NCBI RefSeq assembly: GCF_000015165.1
Contig: NC_009485.1
Span: forward strand, 4,607,501 to 4,671,500
Length of the DNA stretch: 64,000 nt
Reading direction: 5' to 3'
DNA from: Bradyrhizobium sp. BTAi1
GTDB taxonomy: Bacteria; Pseudomonadota; Alphaproteobacteria; Rhizobiales; Xanthobacteraceae
Shown here one piece after another: positions 1 through 7,948 of the stretch (position 1 is its first letter; every line of letters starts with the position of its first letter). Both the position numbers and the translations under genes were made by a program. Below the pieces are notes generated by a model, which had not been told where the DNA came from, did no database searches, and saw only the letters and a program-made list of their open reading frames with translations.

Positions 1-105
1 AACTACTGAACGCAACGATTGACGTCTTGGCCTTAACCCCATGGCTACCCGGATGGATCAGCAATCCCCCGCCGAACAGACAACCAGACCAATGGGGAGA
101 GGCTC

Positions 106-270
106 ATGTTCATCACGGCCATTTTCGACATTCTCAAGCGCTACGTCCATTACCGCACGCAGCTCGCCTATGTTGACCAGCTCGACGAGAGGACGCTGCG
201 CGATATCGGTTTCAACCGCGATCAGTTGCATGCCGAGGCCTGGCGGCGCGCGGGCTTCGTGCTCGCCTGA
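106..270 (+). CDS. small DUF1127 protein
   Basis: Encodes 54 residues. The ATG is preceded by a strong GGGAGAGG ribosome site. The C-terminal half carries the DUF1127 pattern of an aromatic/basic helix followed by 'LDERTLRDIGF', typical of the short Arg-rich proteins common in Rhizobiales. The molecular role is not established for most members; some relatives affect RNA turnover, phosphate or stress responses (family knowledge). It stands alone on the plus strand and is followed by a good terminator hairpin, so it is probably a monocistronic transcript. A second DUF1127 gene lies about 3.6 kb downstream. Confidence 0.85.
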   Translation: MFITAIFDILKRYVHYRTQLAYVDQLDERTLRDIGFNRDQLHAEAWRRAGFVLA

Positions 271-315
271 GATCGTTCTGCAGCATCGTCAGCAAGACCA
301 ATATCCGAGACGACG

Positions 316-340
316 AAGGCCCGCACGATGGCGGGCCTTT
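316..340 (+). terminator. intrinsic terminator-like hairpin after DUF1127 gene
   Basis: A perfect 9-bp stem (AAGGCCCGC / GCGGGCCTT) with a 6-nt loop is followed by a T-rich stretch. It lies 46 nt after the DUF1127 stop and 28 nt before the end of the convergent DUF3597 gene, so it may serve both. Confidence 0.75.
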
Positions 341-367
341 CGCTTTGTTGTGGGCAGCGGCACAGCC

Positions 368-775
368 TCAGTGCTTGATCTCCGGCGGAAGCTTGCCACC
401 ATTGGCCGCGAGTTTGCTCATGACCTGCTTGTGCAGCCAGACATTCATGCTGGCGGAGTCATTGGTGTCGCCGCTGTAACCGAGTTCCTTGGCCAGCTCC
501 TTGCGCGCCGCGAGGCTCGAATCGATGTCGAGCGCCTTCATCAGGTCGACGATCGAGGTCCGCCATTCCAACTTCTCGTGCTTGGCGGCGGCGGCCTTGT
601 CGACGATCGCAGCCACGTCGACACTTTGCGGCGCAGCAGCGGGAGCCGAGGTCGGAGCCGCAGCCGGGCTGCCGGCCGGCGCGCTGCCACCTGCAGCCGG
701 GGCGCCGCCGCCGGCCGGCGCGGCCTCGGCATGATGGCCGAAAATCGCGCCCATGATCTTTCCGAAAACGCTCAT
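368..775 (-). CDS. DUF3597 domain protein
   Basis: Encodes 135 residues starting 'MSVFGKIMGAIFGH'; the start is supported by GGGAGC just upstream. After a short amphipathic N terminus comes an Ala/Pro/Gly-rich linker (about residues 16-50). A C-terminal domain follows with 'VDVAAIVD', 'DLMKALDID', 'RKELAKELGY' and 'NVWLHKQVM', the hallmarks of DUF3597. Solved DUF3597 domains are small helical bundles of unknown function, sometimes next to LysM proteins. No transmembrane segment is evident. An open frame continues upstream of this start but reads as low-complexity noise without a ribosome site. Confidence 0.85.
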   Translation of the reverse strand: MSVFGKIMGAIFGHHAEAAPAGGGAPAAGGSAPAGSPAAAPTSAPAAAPQSVDVAAIVDKAAAAKHEKLEWRTSIVDLMKALDIDSSLAARKELAKELGYSGDTNDSASMNVWLHKQVMSKLAANGGKLPPEIKH

Positions 776-1177
776 CAATGGCTCCCAATGGATAGTGATC
801 GAATGAAGAACTCGGCCCGCGGTGTTCCGTTGCGGATTAGCCCGCATAAGCTCATCCGCCAGCCGCGACGTCCTGCCAACGCGGACATCGCGACGAATGT
901 GAAGCTTACCCAAGGCGGAATGACGGCGGAATGACTTTGTCCGGGGAATGCTCACTTTCGTTGGTCGCAGATGCCGCTTGAATGCACCGCGACATTCACA
1001 ACTCTCACCGAGGCGTGAGTAGGCGCCGCGGTGATCACGATTATGCTCATCACTTCCGTTCGCGAATGGCCGTCCCGGGGTTCGTCGCGTCTGGCCATCC
1101 GCGATCCGTCCAACGACAAGCGCAGCCCGGCCTGCGTGGTTGGGAAGCGCCCATGAGGCACGAGGGAGCGAACGACG
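776..1177. other. intergenic stretch, no gene seen
   Basis: About 400 bases between divergent genes (DUF3597 to the left, DUF2189 to the right). Short open frames exist on both strands but none has a convincing ribosome site or protein-like composition. It presumably holds the two divergent promoters; I cannot place them with confidence. Confidence 0.5.
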
Positions 1178-2089
1178 ATGGCCACTTATCACAGCAATGT
1201 CGCTGCACATGTTCGGCCCGCCGACGAGGTGGCGGCCGAGATCACGATTCGCACGATCGATTTGTCCAGCCTGATGCGCGCGCTGCGGCTCGGCTGGGAC
1301 GACTTCAAGGCGGTGCCGAGCCACGCCGTGATGCTGTGCGCCATCTACCCGGTGCTCGGCCTGGTGCTGGCCCGCGCCGTGTTCGGCTATGCGGTGCTGC
1401 CGCTGCTGTTCCCGCTGGCGGCGGGCTTCGCCCTGCTCGGCCCATTCGCCGCGCTCGGTCTGTATGAGCTTTCGAGCCGGCGCGACCGCGGCGAGGAGGC
1501 CAGCGCCTGGGATGCGTTCGAAGTGCTGCGCTCGCCGTCCTTCGGCTCGATGCTCGGGCTCGGCACCCTGCTGCTGGCGCTATTCGTCACCTGGGTGGCA
1601 ACGGCACAGGCGATCTATGTCGCGGTGTTCGGCTATGGCGGCGCCGCCGGGGTCGGTGAGTTCCTTCAGCGCGTCGTCACCACGCCGCAAGGGTGGTGGC
1701 TGATGGCCGTCGGCTGCGGCGCCGGCTTCCTGTTCGCGCTGCTCGCGCTGTGTCTCAGCATCGTGTCATTTCCGTTGATGCTGGATCGTCACGCCGGCGC
1801 CCTCGAAGCGATCGTCACCTCGCTGCGTGTGGCGGCGCGCAACCCGGTTCCGGTCGCGGCCTGGGGCCTCATCGTGGCCGTGCTGCTCGTCGCCGGAACG
1901 ATCCCGTTCTTCCTCGGGCTCGCCGTGGTCATTCCGGTGCTTGGCCACGCCACCTGGCATCTCTATCGCGAGGCCATCGCGATCCATCCCGACGCCGCCC
2001 GCATCGTGCCGCCGGCGCCGCGCGGATCCAAGCCCGCCGCCGACTTCCCGGCCAACCTGTTCCCGTGGCGTTCGCGTGACCGGATGTGA
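1178..2089 (+). CDS. DUF2189 integral membrane protein
   Basis: Encodes 303 residues; GAGGGAG upstream supports the ATG. Hydrophobic segments near residues 50-90, 120-155, 170-200 and 225-260 predict a polytopic inner-membrane protein of about six helices. The N-terminal 'LMRALRLGWDDFKAVPSH' followed by paired helices is characteristic of the DUF2189 family (COG5473), whose function is unknown. The C terminus is cytoplasmic-like and Pro/Arg-rich. It appears monocistronic; a GC-rich hairpin follows the stop. Confidence 0.85.
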   Translation: MATYHSNVAAHVRPADEVAAEITIRTIDLSSLMRALRLGWDDFKAVPSHAVMLCAIYPVLGLVLARAVFGYAVLPLLFPLAAGFALLGPFAALGLYELSSRRDRGEEASAWDAFEVLRSPSFGSMLGLGTLLLALFVTWVATAQAIYVAVFGYGGAAGVGEFLQRVVTTPQGWWLMAVGCGAGFLFALLALCLSIVSFPLMLDRHAGALEAIVTSLRVAARNPVPVAAWGLIVAVLLVAGTIPFFLGLAVVIPVLGHATWHLYREAIAIHPDAARIVPPAPRGSKPAADFPANLFPWRSRDRM

Positions 2090-2111
2090 CAACCATCGCT
2101 CGACCGTCGAC

Positions 2112-2132
2112 GGCCGCCGCTCTGCGGCGGCC
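2112..2132 (+). terminator. GC-rich hairpin after the DUF2189 gene
   Basis: Perfect 9-bp stem GGCCGCCGC / GCGGCGGCC with a 3-nt TCT loop, 22 nt after the DUF2189 stop. No U-tract follows, so it may be an RNA-stabilising or Rho-linked hairpin rather than a classical terminator. Confidence 0.5.
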
Positions 2133-2292
2133 GCGGCGGAGAGCGTCCGACGGCTTCGGTCAGCCACCAAGCAACCATACTCACGACAAACCAACGGCAA
2201 GTTGACTGAAGGGCCTTGCTGCCGCCGCGGTCATGCCCGACATGATCGGTTCCGCACATGCTTTTTCAGACCATTGCCGTTCAGGTGTTTCG

Positions 2293-3108
2293 ATGATTCG
2301 TCGCGTCCTCTCCGCCGCCGCCCTCTGTGCTGCTGTGATGACAAATTGCGCGTCGGCGCAGTCTGCGGTCCCCTGTGGGACCGGCAATTTCGATGCGTGG
2401 CTGGCGGAGTTCAAGACCGAGGCCGCAGCCAAGGGCATTTCGCAGAACGCCATCAACGCCGCCCTCACCGGCGTGACCCCGGATCAGAGCGTGCTCAATC
2501 GCGACCGCGGTCAGAAAGTCTTCAGCCAGACCTTCGAGGAGTTTTCCGGCCGCATGGTGCCGCCGCGCCTGACCCGCGGCTCCAACATGATGAAGCAGTA
2601 CGGCTCGGTGTTGTCCCGCATCGAGCAGACCTATGGCGTGCCCGGCGAGGTGCTGGTGGCGATCTGGGGATTGGAGACGGATTTCGGCGTCAATGTCGGC
2701 AAGTTCCCGACCATCCGCGCGCTGGCAACCTTGGCCTATGATTGCCGCCGGGCTGAGCAGTTCCGCGGCGAGCTGCTGGATGCGCTGCGCATCGTCGACC
2801 GCGGCGATCTCCAGCCGGCCGAGATGCGCGGAGCCTGGGCCGGCGAGATCGGACAGACGCAGTTCATGCCGTCGTCATGGATCAAATACGCGGTCGACTT
2901 CGACGGCAATGGCCGCCGCGACCTGATCCGCAGCGCGCCCGACGTGCTCGCCTCCACCGCCAATTATCTGAAAGGCTACGGCTGGCAGAAGGGCAAGGAT
3001 TGGGAGCCGGGCAGTCCCAATTTCGCGGTCATCCAGCAATGGAACAAGAGCGACGTCTACGCCCGGACGATCGCGACCTTCGCGACGCAACTGGCGCGGG
3101 CTCCATAG
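2293..3108 (+). CDS. lytic murein transglycosylase, MltB-like (GH103)
   Basis: Encodes 271 residues. The start at 2293 is preferred over an upstream in-frame codon because it gives a clean Sec signal peptide (MIRRVLSAAALC..., ending near 'CASAQS'). The SLT_2/MltB fold follows. The motif 'AIWGLETDFG' places the catalytic Glu at about residue 128, and 'GEIGQTQFMPSSW' is the second family-3 motif. The enzyme cleaves the MurNAc-GlcNAc bond of peptidoglycan, forming 1,6-anhydro-MurNAc, in the periplasm. Its products are substrates for NagZ, encoded about 21 kb away. It appears to be a shorter MltB-type protein with no C-terminal peptidoglycan-binding domain. Confidence 0.9.
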   Translation: MIRRVLSAAALCAAVMTNCASAQSAVPCGTGNFDAWLAEFKTEAAAKGISQNAINAALTGVTPDQSVLNRDRGQKVFSQTFEEFSGRMVPPRLTRGSNMMKQYGSVLSRIEQTYGVPGEVLVAIWGLETDFGVNVGKFPTIRALATLAYDCRRAEQFRGELLDALRIVDRGDLQPAEMRGAWAGEIGQTQFMPSSWIKYAVDFDGNGRRDLIRSAPDVLASTANYLKGYGWQKGKDWEPGSPNFAVIQQWNKSDVYARTIATFATQLARAP

Positions 3109-3137
3109 TCATAAGCCGTCGTCCCAGAAAACAATGA

Positions 3138-3163
3138 GGCCGATCGCACTGTCGCGATCGGCC
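3138..3163. terminator. bidirectional terminator-like hairpin
   Basis: Perfect 10-bp stem GGCCGATCGC / GCGATCGGCC with a 6-nt loop, in the gap between two convergent genes. The U-tract is poor on both sides, so function as a terminator is inferred from position. Confidence 0.6.
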
Positions 3164-3192
3164 GATCGTTGGCGAGACCGAGCTGCGCCGCG

Positions 3193-3459
3193 TTACTTGG
3201 CCATCCCGGCCTGCATCGCCTTGGTCAGATGCACGCTGCAGGCCGCCATCTTGCCGCTCAGCAGCGCGTCCTGGGCCGCCGCAATCTCCCGCTGCGCGGT
3301 GTACCGCGCATCGCCGTCGGCCATGCCCTCGATCGCCGTCTCGGTCTTTTCCAGATTGGCCCCGCTGCAGCCGGCGCCATGCATCTTGGCCGCCTGGGCC
3401 GGTCCAACCGCAACAACTGCCGCAGTGATGAGCGCGGCCCCCAACAGTTTGCTGTTCAT
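3193..3459 (-). CDS. small secreted protein of unknown function
   Basis: Encodes 88 residues. The start 'MNSKLLGAAL' is chosen because GAGGAAG lies just upstream and it begins a typical signal peptide ending at 'AQAA'. An upstream in-frame extension has no ribosome site. The mature part is about 65 residues with two cysteines and Ala/Lys-rich helices ('YTAQREIAAAQDALLSGK', 'CSVHLTKAMQAG'). It looks periplasmic, with a possible single disulfide. I recognise no named family; similar small proteins seem common in Bradyrhizobium. It is convergent with the transglycosylase gene. Confidence 0.75.
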   Translation of the reverse strand: MNSKLLGAALITAAVVAVGPAQAAKMHGAGCSGANLEKTETAIEGMADGDARYTAQREIAAAQDALLSGKMAACSVHLTKAMQAGMAK

Positions 3460-3644
3460 TGTTCTTCCTCGCTGGTGCGACGGCATCATTGCCGAAGACG
3501 CGACATTATGTCGCACCATCGTGATGTCGGGCGAAATGACATCACCGCGATCGGCTCGTGAACTAAGCTACGCTTCTAAAAATGAATTATAATTCACAAT
3601 GATTCACCCATGCGTTCGGGGATGTGACGAGAGGAGGCCACGCC

Positions 3645-3910
3645 ATGACAGCTTCACCATTCAGCCGGTATCCCTCGATACGCCAAATCGAACGCACGAT
3701 CGAGAATCCGCATGAATACGGAGCTTTTACAGCACGCATACGTGCTAGGCGCCCTTGCCCGATTCTTACTCGACCGTTACCCGAGCTATGCGCCGGTGGT
3801 TTAGCTGCATCGCAACATCAACGCTTCCGCACCGCAACAATCTCTTCTATGTTCATTTCAACGATGAGGTTCCAGCGAAGAACTGAATCGCGAACTAAAG
3901 GAGATTTCTC
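3645..3910 (+). other. possible small, perhaps frameshifted, gene upstream of DUF1127
   Basis: An ATG at 3645 sits 7 nt behind a near-perfect GAGGAGG (3631-3637), a stronger ribosome site than most genes here have. The first residues (MTASPFSRYPSIRQIERTIE) read like a small basic protein. The frame then becomes Arg/Pro/Ser-rich and runs into the next gene at 3935. In the +1 frame an ATG at 3712 opens 30 residues (MNTELLQHAYVLGALARF...) ending at 3804 that look more protein-like. This could be a short gene with a one-base shift, or a leader region. The rest of 3460-3910 shows nothing else I can name. Confidence 0.3.
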
Positions 3911-4063
3911 ATGTTGCTCTCGCTCATCCGCATGATCCAGGCGTTCCGTGAGTATCAGCGCAACGTTGCCGAGCTGTCGCAGCTCAGCGATCGCGAACTC
4001 GCCGACATCGGTCTCGACCGTTCGGACATTCCGCGCGTTGCTGCCGGTCAGTACAACGGCTGA
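3911..4063 (+). CDS. small DUF1127 protein (second copy)
   Basis: Encodes 50 residues with an excellent AAAGGAGA ribosome site 7 nt upstream. The sequence 'LSQLSDRELADIGLDRSDI' is the DUF1127 core, followed by 'PRVAAGQYNG'. It is more acidic in its core than the first copy at 106-270. Function is unknown; related small proteins in alphaproteobacteria are often stress-induced. A hairpin with the features of an intrinsic terminator begins 30 nt after the stop. Confidence 0.9.
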   Translation: MLLSLIRMIQAFREYQRNVAELSQLSDRELADIGLDRSDIPRVAAGQYNG

Positions 4064-4092
4064 TCAGCCTGCTTCCGATCCCTACCGGACAT

Positions 4093-4122
4093 CGCCCGCC
4101 TCGCTGCGGGCGTTGCCGTTTC
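4093..4122 (+). terminator. terminator hairpin after second DUF1127 gene
   Basis: Stem CGCCCGC / GCGGGCG (7 bp, loop CTCGCT) at 4093-4112, followed by a partly T-rich tail (TTGCCGTTTCT). It lies between the DUF1127 gene and trmFO. Confidence 0.65.
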
Positions 4123-4214
4123 TGGGGCGCCCCTTGACACAGGCGCCCGGTTTCTTGCGCTGAACCGCACAGTTGCATTTGCAGCCGCCGGGAAAAGCGC
4201 TACCTGTCCCGCGC

Positions 4215-5648
4215 ATGACAGGGACCAAATCATCTTCGAATACCGTTCACGTGATCGGCGCCGGGCTGGCCGGATCCGAGGCTGCGTGGCAGCTCGCGGA
4301 AGCGGGTGTGGACGTCGTTCTGCACGAGATGCGGCCGGACCGCATGACCGAGGCGCATCGGACTGCGACGCCGGCAGAGCTTGTCTGCTCCAACTCGTTC
4401 CGTTCGGACGATGCCGCCAACAACGCCGTCGGCCTGCTTCATGCCGAGATGCGCCGCTTGGGCTCCCTCATCATGCGCGCGGCCGACGCAAACCAGGTTC
4501 CGGCCGGCGGAGCGCTGGCGGTCGACCGTGAGGGCTTTTCGGCAGCCGTGGCCACCGCTCTGAACGGGCATCCGCGGATCGAACTGCGGCGCGGCGAGAT
4601 CACCGGCCTGCCGCCTTCCGACTGGGACAATGTCATCATCGCCACCGGCCCCCTCACCTCTCAGCCGCTGGCCGAAGCGATTCGCGACCTGACCGACGAG
4701 ACCGCGCTCGCCTTCTTCGATGCCATCGCGCCGATCGTGCACAGGGACACGATCGACATGTCCAAGGCCTGGTTCCAGTCGCGCTACGACAAGGTCGGCC
4801 CCGGTGGCACCGGCGCCGACTACATCAACTGCCCGATGACCAAGGACCAGTACGACACATTCGTTGCGGCCCTGCTCGCCGGCGAGAAGACCGACTTCAA
4901 GGACTGGGAGACCAACACGCCCTATTTCGACGGCTGCCTGCCGATCGAGGTGATGGCCGAGCGCGGCCATGAGACGCTGCGCCATGGTCCGATGAAGCCG
5001 GTCGGCCTGACCAATCCGCACAACCCGACAGTCAAGCCGCATGCCATCGTGCAGTTGCGCCAGGACAACAAGCTCGGCACGCTCTACAACATGGTCGGCT
5101 TCCAGACGAAGCTGAAATACGGCCCGCAACAGCAGATCTTCCGCACCATCCCCGGGCTCGAGAACGCCGAATTCGCGCGGCTCGGTGGCCTGCATCGCAA
5201 CACGTTCCTCAACTCGCCGAAATTGCTCGATGCGCAGCTGCGTCTGCGCGCTCAGCCGCGGCTTCGTTTTGCCGGCCAGATGACGGGCTGCGAGGGCTAT
5301 GTCGAGTCGGCCAGCATCGGTCTCATCGCCGGATTGTACGCGGCTGCGGAAGCGCGCGGCACAGGCCTGTCGCCGCCCCCCGCCACCACCGCGCTCGGCG
5401 CCCTGCTCGGCCACATCACCGGCGGGCATATCGAGACGATCGACGGCGCGACGCGCTCCTTTCAGCCGATGAACATCAATTTCGGCCTGTTCCCACCATT
5501 GGCGGTGGCGCCGACCCGAAAGCCCGATGGCAGCCGATTGAAGGGCAATGAGAAGACCGTCGCGAAGAAGCAGGCGCTGAGCGCCCGCGCACTGGCAGAT
5601 CTCGATGGCTGGATCGCCGAACATCTGCGCGTCGCCGCGGCTGCATGA
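4215..5648 (+). CDS. trmFO: tRNA (uracil-54-C5)-methyltransferase, folate/FAD-dependent
   Basis: Encodes 477 residues. TrmFO makes ribothymidine at position 54 of the tRNA T-loop using 5,10-methylenetetrahydrofolate as carbon donor and FADH2 as reductant. The N-terminal dinucleotide motif 'VIGAGLAGSEAAW' is followed by 'HEMRP'. The family cysteines are visible in 'ELVCSNSFRSD' and 'TGCEGYVES'. The start at 4215 gives the normal N terminus directly before the flavin motif; an open frame 14 codons longer exists. The next gene starts 7 nt downstream, so the two are probably co-transcribed. Confidence 0.95.
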   Translation: MTGTKSSSNTVHVIGAGLAGSEAAWQLAEAGVDVVLHEMRPDRMTEAHRTATPAELVCSNSFRSDDAANNAVGLLHAEMRRLGSLIMRAADANQVPAGGALAVDREGFSAAVATALNGHPRIELRRGEITGLPPSDWDNVIIATGPLTSQPLAEAIRDLTDETALAFFDAIAPIVHRDTIDMSKAWFQSRYDKVGPGGTGADYINCPMTKDQYDTFVAALLAGEKTDFKDWETNTPYFDGCLPIEVMAERGHETLRHGPMKPVGLTNPHNPTVKPHAIVQLRQDNKLGTLYNMVGFQTKLKYGPQQQIFRTIPGLENAEFARLGGLHRNTFLNSPKLLDAQLRLRAQPRLRFAGQMTGCEGYVESASIGLIAGLYAAAEARGTGLSPPPATTALGALLGHITGGHIETIDGATRSFQPMNINFGLFPPLAVAPTRKPDGSRLKGNEKTVAKKQALSARALADLDGWIAEHLRVAAAA

Positions 5649-5655
5649 GAGTGCG

Positions 5656-6756
5656 ATGAGCTTGCCGAAGACTGACTCTGCCCTGCTGTCAGCGCGCTGG
5701 AGCGAGGGCGTCCTGCTCAAACGCGACGTGTTCTCGACGGTCGAGCGCGGCCGCTTCAAGAGCGATGCCGGCGAGGTCGACGCGGTGCTGCGCCGGCTCG
5801 ACGAGGTGCCATGGTGGTCGTTCGTGCTGGCGCGCCATTTGTTCGCCCGCGAGCGCAAGGCACTGATGCGCGCGAAGGGCCTCAATGCCGGCCCCGACCT
5901 GCTGTGGGCGGGCGACCGGGCGCTGGTGCGCGGCTTCATCAACGGCGTGGCGCTGCATCTGGCCAAGCCGCACGGCAACGTCGCCTATTTCCGTTCGGCC
6001 AAGCAGATGATGCGCCGGCTGCATCGCGCCGGCATCACCCACAACGACCTCGCCAAGGAGCAGAATTGGCTGGTCGGCCATGACGGCCATTGCTACGTGA
6101 CCGACTTCCAGCTCGCCGCATGCTTCTCGCGCCGGAGCCGCCTGTTCCGGATCGCGGCCTATGAGGACCTCCGTCATCTCCTCAAGCACAAGCGCAGCTA
6201 CGCGCCCGAGGCGCTGACGCCACGAGAGCGCAAGATCCTGGCGCGCAAATCGCTGTTCGCGCGGGTCTGGCTGATGACGGGCAAGAAGGTCTACCGCGCG
6301 ATCACCCGCGGCATCTTCAATTTCACCGACCGCGAGGGCGGTGGACGGCGCCTCGTGAACGATGCGCCGGTGCTGATGGACATGATCCGCAAGAACCCGG
6401 CCGTGCGCGACGCTGCGATCGTCGCCTTCGCGGATCGCCGGACCGGCGTCGGCCTCTATGCCTTCGTCGAGGCGGAGCAGCCTGGGCTCGAAGCTCAGTT
6501 GCAGAGCGAGCTGGCATCCGCCAAGGGGCCGAAGCCGCCGGAGCATATTCAGGTCGTCCATGCGCTGCCACGCGACGCCAGCGGCAGGCCGCGCACCGAG
6601 CTGCTGCAGCTGGTTGCAATGAACCAGATCGACCTGATCGAGCCGATGATCACGAGCGACAGCGACCGCGCGTTCCTCAAGGACATCCTCGACTCCCGAA
6701 AGAACCTGCGCGATCGATTCAATTTCGAGGCAGACCTGAAGCTGCCCTCGGCCTGA
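5656..6756 (+). CDS. kinase-like protein fused to an AMP-ligase C-terminal-like domain
   Basis: Encodes 366 residues. Residues about 15-215 resemble the RIO/lipopolysaccharide-kinase branch of the protein-kinase fold: 'AGITHNDLAKEQNWLV' gives the catalytic loop HND (D131) and N137, and 'VTDFQLA' supplies the metal-binding Asp (D150). Residues about 239-325 ('NPAVRDAAIVAF...', 'YAFVEAE', 'VHALPRDASGRPRTELL') resemble the small C-terminal domain of acyl-CoA synthetases. The usual catalytic Lys of 'ASGK' is Arg here. Neither substrate nor role is known; the kinase part may act on a small molecule or a lipid. It follows trmFO by 7 nt. Confidence 0.75.
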   Translation: MSLPKTDSALLSARWSEGVLLKRDVFSTVERGRFKSDAGEVDAVLRRLDEVPWWSFVLARHLFARERKALMRAKGLNAGPDLLWAGDRALVRGFINGVALHLAKPHGNVAYFRSAKQMMRRLHRAGITHNDLAKEQNWLVGHDGHCYVTDFQLAACFSRRSRLFRIAAYEDLRHLLKHKRSYAPEALTPRERKILARKSLFARVWLMTGKKVYRAITRGIFNFTDREGGGRRLVNDAPVLMDMIRKNPAVRDAAIVAFADRRTGVGLYAFVEAEQPGLEAQLQSELASAKGPKPPEHIQVVHALPRDASGRPRTELLQLVAMNQIDLIEPMITSDSDRAFLKDILDSRKNLRDRFNFEADLKLPSA

Positions 6757-6824
6757 GCGGCGAAACTTCGCGGTTCTTCCGCTCTAATCTGCCGAGCAAC
6801 GCCATCCGTTGGGAGGATCTGGCC

Positions 6825-7715
6825 ATGAATGTCGAGACCCGCATGCCCCCGGCCGCTCGGTCAGCCAATATCGAGATTGTTCCGACGGACCGGTCGTTGG
6901 GAGCCGAGATCCGCAATGTCGATCTCCGGCAACTGGACGACGCGGCCTTCGCCGCCGTGCTTCGCGCCTTCCACACTCATTCCGTACTGCTGGTCCGCGG
7001 ACAACACCTGTCTGACCAGGATCTGATCGCCTTCAGCCGCCGCTTCGGCGATCTCGACTGGGCGCCAGTGCAGGAGAATGGCCGGCGCTTCGTCGAGGGC
7101 CTCCCGGAAATCTATATCGTCTCGAATGTGAAGGTGAACGGCGAGGCGATCGGCAGCCTCGGCGCAGGCGAGGCCGTGTGGCACACTGACATGTCCTATC
7201 TCGAGACGCCGCCGATCGCGAGCGCGCTCTATGCGCTGGAGATTCCTCCCGTCGGCGGCAACACCTCGTTCTGCAGCATGTACGCGGTCTACGACGCGCT
7301 GCCGACCGAACTGAAGCATCGCATCGCGGATCTCAAGATCAAGCACGACGGCACCTACAACAGCGGCGGCTTCGTGCGGCAGGGCGTGACGCCGACGGAT
7401 GATCCGCGGAGCTCGCCGGGCGCTGTGCATCCGCTGGTCTGTACGCATCCGGATTCCGGCCGGCAGATGCTGTATCTCGGCCGCCGGCGCAACGCCTATC
7501 TGGTCGGCCTGGAGCTCGCCGAGTCGGAAGCGCTGCTTGATGAATTATGGACCTATGTCGCGCGCCCGGAGTTCGCCTGGGAGCACGTCTGGCAGGTTGG
7601 CGATCTCGTCATCTGGGACAACCGCTCCACGATGCATCGACGCGATCCGTTCGACGATCAGGCGCGGCGAATCATGCACCGAACCCAGATCAAGGGAACA
7701 GAGCGCCCGCAGTGA
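6825..7715 (+). CDS. TauD/TfdA-family Fe(II)/2-oxoglutarate dioxygenase
   Basis: Encodes 296 residues with a GGGAGGA ribosome site. Family features are complete: iron ligands H120 and D122 in 'VWHTDMSYLE', distal H271 in 'STMHRRDPF', and the 2-oxoglutarate-binding Arg in 'ARRIMHRTQIKG' (about R282). Members hydroxylate taurine, 2,4-D, alkyl sulfates and similar compounds in the cytoplasm; the substrate here cannot be told. No sulfonate transporter or sulfite reductase gene is nearby. A shortened paralogue follows after a 233-bp gap. Confidence 0.88.
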   Translation: MNVETRMPPAARSANIEIVPTDRSLGAEIRNVDLRQLDDAAFAAVLRAFHTHSVLLVRGQHLSDQDLIAFSRRFGDLDWAPVQENGRRFVEGLPEIYIVSNVKVNGEAIGSLGAGEAVWHTDMSYLETPPIASALYALEIPPVGGNTSFCSMYAVYDALPTELKHRIADLKIKHDGTYNSGGFVRQGVTPTDDPRSSPGAVHPLVCTHPDSGRQMLYLGRRRNAYLVGLELAESEALLDELWTYVARPEFAWEHVWQVGDLVIWDNRSTMHRRDPFDDQARRIMHRTQIKGTERPQ

Positions 7716-7948
7716 TTCGCTCGCGCGCCAGATCTGCATGATCAGGCGTCGCATTGCCTGCAAATGAATTGCAGGTTGCTCGATATTTCCTCGCGCGTCG
7801 CCTTGAAGCGTCCAATTTCCGACTCAGAGCGGCAGACTGTGCCGACAATCGGCAGATCGTGCCGCGATCCTTCCGCGAATTGCCTCCGAGCCGAAACACC
7901 CCCGACAAATTACAGTGATTGATTTGCGGGGCTGGTGAAACTTGGGAG

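Noticed and set aside
776..1324. N-terminal extension of the DUF3597 frame up to 1324
   Set aside because: The extension lacks a ribosome site and protein-like character, and the family normally starts at 'MSVFGKI'.
4230..5978. A 582-codon minus-strand open frame
   Set aside because: It mirrors trmFO and the start of the next gene, with no recognisable domain and Arg/His-rich composition.
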